From Polyangium fumosum (GTDB lineage Bacteria; Myxococcota_A; Polyangia; Polyangiales; Polyangiaceae), in NCBI RefSeq assembly GCF_005144585.1, contig NZ_SSMQ01000025.1:1-64000 (forward strand): a stretch of DNA of 64,000 bases, given 5' to 3'. This document shows positions 28,504 through 37,400 of this stretch, in pieces. The first letter of the stretch is position 1; every line of letters begins with the position of its first letter. A program made the position numbers and the translations under genes. The notes beneath the pieces were generated by a model. The model searched no databases. It worked only from the letters and a program-made list of their open reading frames with translations, and was not told the DNA's origin.

Positions 28504-30030
28504 CTAGCCTCCGCCGCTCGCGCCCCCGGGGAGCGCGGGGAGTGCGCCGTCGTCGCCCGCATTGACGTCGCGCAGCGGCCGGAGGCCCACGCCGCCGAGC
28601 GTCACTTCGGGCAGCTCCGTGGCCAGCGCCGACGAGAGCGCGTCCGCGAAGCGATCGGCCGCGAGCGGGAGCCACGCCTGCGCTTCGAGCACGGCCGTTT
28701 CGAGCGAGACGAACCCCTCCTCGGGCACGCCGAGCACGGCGCCGTCGCGGCCGATGAAGAGCACCTGCCCCGGCGGCGCCCCGAGCGAGCGATAGAGCAC
28801 GTCGGGCGCGACCGCGGGCACCACGTCGTAGCCCGCGGGCACGTAGAGCTGCTTGTGCACCTCGCGGAAGAACTGCCCCACGGGGATGCCCTCGATGCCC
28901 GTCGGATGGCGGACGATCGCGCCGCGCTCGGTGAACGCGACGCGCGCCGCGCGCAGGCTCTCCGGCCCGAGCGCATAGGCGATGCGGCGCAGCACCGGCA
29001 GGTCCTCGGCCTCGACCCAGGTCGCGGTCACGTGCCGCCATGGATCGAGCGTGGGCACGAGGCGCAGCGCGACCGAGACGGACGTCGTCGGCTGGGCGCT
29101 CGCGTGCGCGGCGGCCACGTCCTTGCGCATCTCCATGCGGGCGAAGGCGCGCACGTCGCCGAGCGCGGGCAGCTTCGGGATCTCCAGCGGATCGAGCCCG
29201 TGACCGCGGAAAAGAACGAGGCCCGTCTCCGCGAAGACGGGGCACGCGCGGAGGTTCACGGGGTGCCGAAACCCGACCTCCACGGCCGTGCCCGGCGCGG
29301 CCGGGACGAACATCGAGAGGCCCGGCGTCCGCGTGAGCAGCGGGATCATGCGCTCGGGCAGCTCGGGCACACGGAACAGGTACCGGACGACCGGCCCATC
29401 ATCGAAGCTCGAAGCCGGCGGCCACTCGGCGACGCCGACCTCGGCCGTGACGCCCGAGCGCACGAAATAGTGGATCAGCGCAGGTCCGAGCCCCGCCTCC
29501 GCGGCAAGCCAGCGCGGCCCGGGCTCGCGCCCCGTCGCGGGATCCGCGTGCGGCTCGAGGCGCAGCACGAGCGAACGAACGTCGACCTTCCGCTCCGCCT
29601 CGTAGCTCTGCGAAAACGTGTTGTGGTAGAGCCAAAGCGTCGCGTCGCCCGCGCTGATCTGCGCGACGTCGTAGCCAAAGGGCGCCGCCGCGTCGCGGTA
29701 CTGGACGAAGTGACGGCTCGTCCCGGTGAACGTATATCCGCCCGCGAGGCGCGCGATCTCGGCGATCCGGTCCATGCGATCGCTCGTCTCCGCCGCGAAC
29801 GTGAGCGTCACCTCGCGCGCCCCGAGCTTCGAACGCACGACCTCGATCGCGAGCGACCGGAGGATGTCGGCGAGCGAGCCCTGCCTCGTGTAAAGCGCAA
29901 GAAACGCGACGAGCCGATCGATCGAGGGCAGGAGGACCACGCCCTTCGCGCCGAGCGCCACGCCGCGCGCGTCCAGGCCGAGGCCCGGCGTGCGGAGCCT
30001 CGTCTGGTGGACCGCGACCCGCTCGAGCAT
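28504..30030 (-). CDS. Unknown 508-residue protein, first gene of a coupled pair
   Basis: No recognised family. The protein is soluble and mixed alpha/beta, with no signal peptide. Marked features are VVLLPSIDRLVAFLALYTRQGSLADILRS-type helices near the N-terminus (spread over about residues 31-60), GYTFTGTSRHFVQYRD, ATLWLYHNTFSQ, and in the second half EKVHKQL-like EVHKQLYVPAGYDVVPAV and GQVLFIGRDGAVLGVPEEGF. The pattern of repeated beta segments suggests several domains. Its stop is followed at once by the TTG start of the 309-residue gene. Function unassigned; the pair is a candidate for an undescribed module. Confidence 0.75.
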   Translation of the reverse strand: MLERVAVHQTRLRTPGLGLDARGVALGAKGVVLLPSIDRLVAFLALYTRQGSLADILRSLAIEVVRSKLGAREVTLTFAAETSDRMDRIAEIARLAGGYTFTGTSRHFVQYRDAAAPFGYDVAQISAGDATLWLYHNTFSQSYEAERKVDVRSLVLRLEPHADPATGREPGPRWLAAEAGLGPALIHYFVRSGVTAEVGVAEWPPASSFDDGPVVRYLFRVPELPERMIPLLTRTPGLSMFVPAAPGTAVEVGFRHPVNLRACPVFAETGLVLFRGHGLDPLEIPKLPALGDVRAFARMEMRKDVAAAHASAQPTTSVSVALRLVPTLDPWRHVTATWVEAEDLPVLRRIAYALGPESLRAARVAFTERGAIVRHPTGIEGIPVGQFFREVHKQLYVPAGYDVVPAVAPDVLYRSLGAPPGQVLFIGRDGAVLGVPEEGFVSLETAVLEAQAWLPLAADRFADALSSALATELPEVTLGGVGLRPLRDVNAGDDGALPALPGGASGGG

Positions 30031-30259
30031 GCGCTAGCTCCTCTTCGCGTCTCCTGCGCTCGCCGGTTCACCCGAATCCGGCGGGCACGTGGCCGAGAGG
30101 CTAGGGGCTCGGCCCGAGACCGTCAAGCGAGCGCGCTCTCGGGTGCACCTGCCGCCTTTTGGCTCGTGCGCCGATTGTGTACCCTTGGGCGGGCCCGCGC
30201 ACCACGGGCCTACGTACACCCTCGGCCGGCAACCGGCGATAGGGAGTCCCGAGCAAGGC

Positions 30260-33200
30260 ATGGCACGCACCCAGCAGCTCATCGCCGGGCGATTTCAGGT
30301 CGAGCGCGAGGTCGGACGTGGCGCCGTCGGCATCGTGTTCCGCGCGTTCGACACGGTCTCCCAGCGGCGCGTCGCCCTGAAGATCATCGCCGCAGGCGAG
30401 TCCGATCCCGGCGAGCGCACCCGCCTCCTGCAAGAGGGCAAGATCCTGAGCGAACTCGATCATCCCGGGATCGTCCAGGTCGTGGCCTACGGCGCCCTCG
30501 ACTCGAGTTACACCGCCGCGCTCGGCCGCAAATTCGACGAGGGCACGCCCTTCATCGCCATGGAGTGGCTCGAAGGCGAGGACCTGCTCACGCGCCAGCT
30601 CCGCGCCGCGCTCACGATGCGCCAGGCCCTCGACATCGCGCGTCAGGTCGCCTTCGCGCTCGCCGCCGCACACGACGCGGGCGTCGTCCACCGCGACATC
30701 AAGCCCTCGAACATCTTCGTCCTTTCGAGCCGCTTCCCCGATCCCGACTCGCCCCCCGTCTCCACGCGCACGACGCGCAGGACCCGCGACGACGGCGAGC
30801 CCGTCCCCGAGCAGCTCACCTCGAAGCTCGTCGATTTCGGCGTCGCGACCTCGCGCGACATGCGCCTGACCGGCAACGACATCTTCGTCGGCACCCCCGC
30901 GTACATGGCCCCCGAGCAGGCCCGCGGCGACGCCATCGCCGACGCGCGCAGCGACATCTACTCGCTCGGCGCGACGCTCTTCGAGCTGCTCACGGGAAGG
31001 CCCCCGCACATCGGTTCGAACTCGATCGCCACGATCGCGCTGCTCGCCACGACGCCCGCGCCCCGCTTGAGCGAGCTGCTCCTCGACGTCCCCGAGGCCC
31101 TCGAAGAGCTCGTCGCGCGCATGCTCATGTCCGAGCGCGAGCATCGCCCGACGTCGTCGCGCGAGGTCGCGCTCGAGCTCGACGCGCTCTGCCGTGATCC
31201 ATCCGTCCCCGAGGTCGCGCGCGCGCTAGCCACCTCGACCGAGCCGCCGCCCATGAACACGCGGCTCGTCACGACGCTCGTCGCGCTGCAGGTCGGGTCG
31301 CGCAAGGAGCAACGCCTGCAGCTCCTCGAACGTCTGCGCGAGCGCGGCGCCGACGCCTTGCCCCTCGGCACCGACTCGATCGTCGCGCACCTCGGCATGC
31401 GCCAGTCGCACGGCGACGAGGCCACGAACGCCCTCGACCTCGGCCGCTGGCTCGCCGAGCTCGGCGCGTGCGTGGGCGTCTCCACGGGCCGCACGCGGCT
31501 CGATCGCGTCAAGTCCGCGGGCGACGTCGTCGATCGCGCGAGCGCCCTCGCCCGGAAGGCGGGCGAAGCGAACCTGCTCTGCGACGGCACCACGAAGGAC
31601 CTCGACAAGGGCTTCTTCCAGTTCGACCCGGTCCCGGGCGGCCATTTCAAGGTCGGCGCGCGCGCCAAGCCCGAGGGCCGCAAGACCGAGCAGTTCATCG
31701 GCCGCGAAGCCGAGCTCATCAACGCGCTCGCGCAGTACGAGCGCTGCGTCGACGATGGCACGCCGATCATCGTCACGATTTCGGGCCCGCCTGGCATCGG
31801 CAAGAGCCGCCTCGGTCGCGAGTTCGTCAACCGCATCACGACACGCGACGAACCCCCGCTGCTCGTCCGCGTGCGATGTGAGTCCTTCGGCCGCGCCCAG
31901 GCCCTCGGCGTCGCCACCGACGCGCTCCGCGCCATGCTCGGTCTTCCGAAAGGCGCGAGCCTCGAACAGGTCGAGCAGGCCCTGCGCGTGCGCAAGCTCC
32001 GGAGCGGCGACAGCACCTTGCTCTCGCGCCTGCTCGCGAACCAGCCCTTCGACGACGGCCTCGATCCGCGCGGCGCCCGCGACTCGCTCTACCTCTCGAT
32101 GACCGAGCTCGCCCTCGGCGCCGCCTCCAGCGGCACCTGCGTCCTGCTCTTCGAGGACGCGCAGTGGTCCGACCCCGAGAGCATCTCCTGGATCGAGCAC
32201 CTGCTCGGCCGCGCCACGAACCTGCCCCTGTTCGTGATGATGGTCATGCGACCGGGCTTCTGGCGTGATCAAGGCCAGCGCTTCGTCGGCCGGGATCACG
32301 TGCGGATCGATCTGCGCCCGATGTCGAAGAAGGCCACGCGCGAGATCGCCCGCGCCATCATCGGCGAGGGCGCGGACGAGGCCGTGCTGAACCGCGTCGC
32401 GGAGCAAGCCGCGGGCTCGCCGCTCTTCGCCGAGGAGCTCGCGCGCGTCATCGCCGCGGGCAAGGACGTCACCACGGCCGCCACGATCGAGGCCGCGATC
32501 CAGGTCAGCCTCGACGCGCTCGACGACGCGACGCGCGAAGCTGTCGTGCGCATGAGCGTCCTCGGCCTGAGCGTGTGGGACTCGGGCATCAGCGCCGTCG
32601 GCGTGGCCGACGCGGACGGCGCCTTGAAAAAACTCATCGCCGCTGAGCTGCTCGTCGAGCACGGCGCGAGCCGCTTCGCCGGCACGCGCGAGTTCCTCTT
32701 CAAGCACGCCCTCGTCCGCGACGTCGCCTACGCCTCGGCGAACGAGGAGCTCCGCAAGCAGATCCACGCCGCCGCAGCCGCGTGGCTCGCCAACATGGGC
32801 GAGGACGCCGCGACCGTCGCGCAGCACTTCGATCTCGGCGCGCAGCAAGAGAAAGCCGCCGTCTACTGGGAGACCGCCGCGCGGCGCGCCCTCGCCACGA
32901 ACTCGCTCGGCGAGGCCGTGAAGATGGCCGAACGATCGCTCATGTTCGCGACAGACAAACCCACCGCCTTCGGCCGCGCGGTGCTGCTCGACGAGGCCCA
33001 CAGCCGCCTCGACGCGAAGTCCTCCGAGCGCAAGGAGGCCATCGACGCGATGGCCGAAAACGTGTTCGACGAGGAGAGCGAGATCCGCTCCCTCGGCGCG
33101 CGCGTCCGGTACGACTACGTGCTCGGCGCCGGCTTCGACGTCGAAGCGCGTCTCATCCAGTGCCGCGATCGCGCGGCGACGCTCGGCCTCGTCGAGGAAG

Positions 33201-34198
33201 AGGCGCGCTGCTCGGCATCGCTCGCAAACCTCTACGCCTATGCAGGCCAGCTCGACCTCGCCGAGCGCGAGACGCGCGTCCTGCTCGACCTCACCGAGCG
33301 CCGATCGATCGACTGGGCTGCCGTCGACGCCTGGCAAGCCCTCGCCGTCGTGCGGCAGACGCAAGGTCAGCTCGGCGCAGCGCTCGACGCCCGGCGCAAC
33401 GCGGCCCGCGCCGCGAAGAGCGCAGGCCTGCAAGAGCGCGAGGCCATGCTCATCACGAACGTTGGCTTCGCCCTGACCACCATCGGCGCGCGCCACGAAG
33501 CCCTGCACCAGCTCGAAGCGGGCCTCGCGAAGGCCTCTGCGATCGGCAGCCCCGGCACGGTGCGCAACGCGCAGATGAACCTGCTCTGCTGGGCTGCGAC
33601 GTTCGGCCCCGACAGCCGCCTCGACGGGGCCCTCACCGAGCCCCGCACGAGCGCCGACGAAGCCACCGTCGCCTGGTTCCACAAGGATCGCGTGACGCTC
33701 GGCACGCTCTTCTACCGCGGCTGCGAGCTCCTGCGCACGGACGGCGCGGGCAACATCCCGCGCGCGCGCTCGCTGCTCAAGACGGCGACCGAGGCCTACC
33801 GCGCCTCGCAGAACCGCGACGTCCTGCCCGTCGCGCTCGGCTTCTGGGCCGAGGCCGAGCGTCGCTTCGGCAACTCCGACCAGGCGATCGAGCTCGCCTG
33901 CGAGGCCGCGCGCCTCGTCGAATCCGGCGCGCCGAGCCTGCTCAACGAGGCCTCGATCTACCTGACGCTGCACGACGCGTACGTCGACATCGGCGACCTG
34001 AAGAGCGCCCGCGACGCGATCCAGCGCGCCGTCCCGCACCTCGAGCGCCGCCTGAAGGGCCTCGAAGGCACGCCCTACGCGCGCGCCTTCCTGGTGAACC
34101 TCCCGCACAACGCAGGCCTGCTCGCCGCCGCCGAAGCCTACGGCTGCGTAACGAAGCCCATCGAGCAGGTCCTCGCCCTCCCCCTGTCCGAAAGCTAG
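30260..34198 (+). CDS. Giant regulator: Ser/Thr kinase - degenerate cyclase-like domain - AAA ATPase - TPR
   Basis: A 1312-residue cytoplasmic signalling protein. Kinase domain, residues about 10-330: GRGAVGIVFRA, VALKII, HRDIKPSN, DFGVA, with a ~36-residue charged insertion between HRDIKPSNIFVL and DFG. Next, about 335-475 looks like a class III nucleotidyl-cyclase fold without its metal-binding aspartates (VALQV in place of a catalytic D, TDSIVAHLG). Residues about 505-760 form an AAA/STAND-type ATPase with Walker A GPPGIGKS and Walker B LLFEDAQW. The remaining half is TPR helices. This is the PknK/MalT-like architecture common in myxobacteria. The ATG at 30260 was chosen by the kinase N-terminus. 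Confidence 0.9.
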   Translation: MARTQQLIAGRFQVEREVGRGAVGIVFRAFDTVSQRRVALKIIAAGESDPGERTRLLQEGKILSELDHPGIVQVVAYGALDSSYTAALGRKFDEGTPFIAMEWLEGEDLLTRQLRAALTMRQALDIARQVAFALAAAHDAGVVHRDIKPSNIFVLSSRFPDPDSPPVSTRTTRRTRDDGEPVPEQLTSKLVDFGVATSRDMRLTGNDIFVGTPAYMAPEQARGDAIADARSDIYSLGATLFELLTGRPPHIGSNSIATIALLATTPAPRLSELLLDVPEALEELVARMLMSEREHRPTSSREVALELDALCRDPSVPEVARALATSTEPPPMNTRLVTTLVALQVGSRKEQRLQLLERLRERGADALPLGTDSIVAHLGMRQSHGDEATNALDLGRWLAELGACVGVSTGRTRLDRVKSAGDVVDRASALARKAGEANLLCDGTTKDLDKGFFQFDPVPGGHFKVGARAKPEGRKTEQFIGREAELINALAQYERCVDDGTPIIVTISGPPGIGKSRLGREFVNRITTRDEPPLLVRVRCESFGRAQALGVATDALRAMLGLPKGASLEQVEQALRVRKLRSGDSTLLSRLLANQPFDDGLDPRGARDSLYLSMTELALGAASSGTCVLLFEDAQWSDPESISWIEHLLGRATNLPLFVMMVMRPGFWRDQGQRFVGRDHVRIDLRPMSKKATREIARAIIGEGADEAVLNRVAEQAAGSPLFAEELARVIAAGKDVTTAATIEAAIQVSLDALDDATREAVVRMSVLGLSVWDSGISAVGVADADGALKKLIAAELLVEHGASRFAGTREFLFKHALVRDVAYASANEELRKQIHAAAAAWLANMGEDAATVAQHFDLGAQQEKAAVYWETAARRALATNSLGEAVKMAERSLMFATDKPTAFGRAVLLDEAHSRLDAKSSERKEAIDAMAENVFDEESEIRSLGARVRYDYVLGAGFDVEARLIQCRDRAATLGLVEEEARCSASLANLYAYAGQLDLAERETRVLLDLTERRSIDWAAVDAWQALAVVRQTQGQLGAALDARRNAARAAKSAGLQEREAMLITNVGFALTTIGARHEALHQLEAGLAKASAIGSPGTVRNAQMNLLCWAATFGPDSRLDGALTEPRTSADEATVAWFHKDRVTLGTLFYRGCELLRTDGAGNIPRARSLLKTATEAYRASQNRDVLPVALGFWAEAERRFGNSDQAIELACEAARLVESGAPSLLNEASIYLTLHDAYVDIGDLKSARDAIQRAVPHLERRLKGLEGTPYARAFLVNLPHNAGLLAAAEAYGCVTKPIEQVLALPLSES

Positions 34199-34415
34199 GG
34201 GGACTTCACGGCGTGGCGCCGGGGTTTCACCCCGGACCCGTCTGGTCAACGATGGGGCTACGCTCGGCAAGCCGAGCTACGCCCCGAACCCCGGAGTTGT
34301 CCACCCCTCGACCCGGACCAGGGCCAGCCCTGGACCCTTGGTGCACCAACCGCGATGCGGTCGATGCCAACGGGAGGGGCCTGCCAGCACCTCTCCGTGC
34401 AGCCATTGGTGCACA
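34199..34415. repeat. Intergenic copy of the dispersed GC-rich repeat
   Basis: No gene. It carries GGGGTTTCACCCCGG at 34221-34235, a GGGGC...GCCGAGC hairpin around 34254-34286, GTTGTCCACCCC at 34297-34308 and CCCGGACCAGGGCCAGCCCTGGACC at 34312-34336. These are the same modules as at 1-332, in the opposite order and orientation. It lies between the giant kinase and the gltI stop. Confidence 0.6.
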
Positions 34416-34460
34416 AAACGAAACCGCCCTCCCCTTTCGAGGAGGGCGGCTCGCTTTTGT
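34416..34460 (-). terminator. Bidirectional-looking terminator after gltI
   Basis: CCGCCCTCC (34424-34432) pairs perfectly with GGAGGGCGG (34441-34449). On the minus strand it is followed by TTTCGTTTTG, which suits the gltI stop at 34476; on the plus strand the following CTCGCTTTTG may also serve the giant kinase. Confidence 0.8.
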
Positions 34461-34475
34461 CTGCGCCGAGAGCGG

Positions 34476-37400
34476 TTACTCGCCGCCGATCGCGATGCCG
34501 AGCTGCTGCCGCAGCGCGAAGTACTGATCCGACACCGAGAACAGGAGCAGCTCCTTCAGCTTCTCCTGCGGCGGCAGATCACCCGGCTGCTGCGGCTCGG
34601 CCGCGATGATCTTCTTCGCGATCTCGAGGTCGCCGCAGAGCAGGTACCCAGCGCGGTTCGCCGTGATGTCCACGCACTGCGACCACCGCTTGAGGTTCGC
34701 CTTCGCCCCGTCCGCCACGAACTTCTTCACGACCATCCGCAGACCTTCGATCTGCATCGGCTGCATGAACTGGCGGATCGTCTGCGCCGTCGCCAGCACC
34801 TGCTTGTCGATGTCCGCCGGCGAAGGCGCGTCCGGCTGGACGAGCTTGATCGCCGCGAAGAGGAGCACCGTCAGCTCGGTGACCGTCGGGAACAGCGTCT
34901 TGATGTAGTGCTCGCCGCGATACATCGCGAGGTGCTTGCCGATGATGAACGTCAGCTCCTGCGGCGAGAACCCGGTCAAGACCGTTTGACCTGCAACCGA
35001 CGAGGGCGGCTCGGCCGGAACGGCGACGAGAGCACCCGGCACGTCGCTGCGCACGTACAACGCCGGGCACGGGATCCCGAGCACCTGCGAGGCCCAGCCG
35101 AACGTACGGGCAAACGTGACGGTCGACGTGGCCGGATCCTGGCGGAACCGCGGATCGAGGACCGGCTTCTCCTTCTTCGCCTCCAGCGTCGCGATCTTCG
35201 CCTTGAGCGCCGCGGAGGCGATCATCTCGAAGATCTTGCCGATGTAGAGGTTCTCTTCCTCGTGGAAGAGGTTCCGGAGCCACTGCTCGTTGTCGAGCCG
35301 GTTCTTGACCTGCAGCATCCCCTGCGGACGGTAGTCCTCGAAGAAGCGCTGCTCGTCCTCGTCGGCCTTGCGGATGAACGCGAGCGCCGCCGCCGTGCAC
35401 CACGCCGGATCGTACGCCTTCTGCTCCACGTAGAGCCGGTAGAGCTCGTGGTAGGAGTCGGCGTTCGTCGCGTCGATCTTCACGAGCGACTGGTACTCGG
35501 AGATCGCTTCCTCCGTGTTCCCGAGGCCCGTGTAGAGCTGCGCCAGGATCTGGTGCTCCTGCTGGTCCTCCGGCTTGAGGCGCGCGGCGATCTTGAACGT
35601 CTCGACCGCCGCGTTCACGTCCTCGAGGCGATCGCGGTAGATGAGGCCGAGCGCGTGCCAGAGGGTGAACTCGAGGTCGATGTTCCCCTTGCCCGCCACG
35701 CGGTGCAGCATCTTCCGGTACGCGCGCTCGAGCTGCTTCCAGTCCCTCTGCGACGTGAGGATCTTGTTGATGCGCTCGAACGCGTCGAGGAACGCCGGAT
35801 CGAGATCCAGCGCGTCGTTGAACAGGTCCACCGCGCGCGGGAGATCCTCGAGCTTGTCGCGGTAGATCTGCGCCATCGTGAAGAAGTAGCGCGACTTGCG
35901 ACCGGGCTGCGTCTCGAGGTCCGCGATGCGCTGGAGCGTGTCCACCATCTGCTCCCACTGACTGACCTTCTGGTACAGCGTGAGCATCCGGTGCAGCAGA
36001 ACGTGGTTCTGCGGCTCCAGATCGAGCGCCTCTTCGAGCGCCTCGACGGACTTCGTCGGGTTCTGATCCTTCTCCCACGTATCGGCGATCTCGCCGAGGA
36101 GCTTGAAGCGCTCGGCGCCGTCGATGATGTTGTCGAGGATCTGGCGCTTGTAGTGCGCGACCTGCTTCCAGTCCTTCAACCCGTCGTAGACGCCGACGAG
36201 CGCGTCGAGCGTCGGCCGGTGAGCCGGCTCCACGCCGAGGGCCTTCTCGAAGTTGTTGATCGCCTGCTTCGCCTGGCCCTGGTTCTGCTTGATGAGGCCA
36301 AGCTTGTAGTAGACGTTCGCGCGCGCCTCGGTCTCGGCCTCGTCCGTCGTCCCGAGGACCTTCTGGTAGTTCGTCAGCGCGCCGGCCCAGTCACCCAAGC
36401 GGAAGCAGACGTCGGCGAGGCCCTCGATGGTCTCGCGGTTCGTCATGTCGATCGCGTAGGCAGCCTGGTACGCCTTGAGCGCCTGCTCGTTCTTCCCGAT
36501 CGCGACGAGCACCTTGCCGAACGTGTTCTGCAGCCGGTGCTGCTCGGACTTCTCGCGCTTGCCCGATTTCCGGACGAGCATCTCGCCGAGCGGCTCCGCC
36601 TTCGTCCACTTCTCGTTGCTCACGTACTCCGCGAGCAAGGGCATCGCCGCGTCCTCGTTGTCGCCGTCGCTCTGGAGCGCGAGCTCGTACGCCTGCACCG
36701 CGAGATCGTGCTCGCCGAGCCGATCGTCGCGCAGCCTGCCGAGCTCCACGAGGAGCTTCGCGCGCTGGCGCGGCGCCTCGGTATTCATCTGCTCCTGATC
36801 GAGGTACCGCGCGGCGGTGTCCCAATCCTCTGAATCGATCGCGATGACGCGCAACGCGGCCAGGGTCTGCAAGTGCGCCGGATCCAGATCGAGAGCCATC
36901 TCGAACCGATCCCGCGCCGCGATCCGATCCCCGATCTTCTCGTCGAGCTGCTTACCGATCCGGTAATACATCTCGACGCGCTGCTTGCCGTCCGGAGTCA
37001 GGTCGGCGACGCGCGTCATGTAGTCGATGGCGCGCGACGTATCTTCCTGCTTCTCGTAGAGCTTCGCGAGCGCCTCGAGCGCCGGGATGTGCTTGTCGTC
37101 GAGGTCCGTGATGTTCAGCCACGCGTCGATCGCGCGGTCGAAGTCCTGGACCTCCTCGGCGTACACCTTCGCCGTCGCCGACCAGAGATCGATCTTCTTC
37201 TGCCGATCGATCGTCGCGTTGATGTGGCGATCGTAGGTGTTGATGAGGTCGTGCCATTGCCGCAGCCGGCGGTAGCAACGCTCGAGCGAGTCGAGCGCCG
37301 CCTCATGGTGCGGATCGATGTCCACGACCTGCTCGAGCCTCGCGGCCGCGAGATCCGGCTTGAGGAACTGCTCCTCCTGGATCTTCGCGATCTTGAGCAG

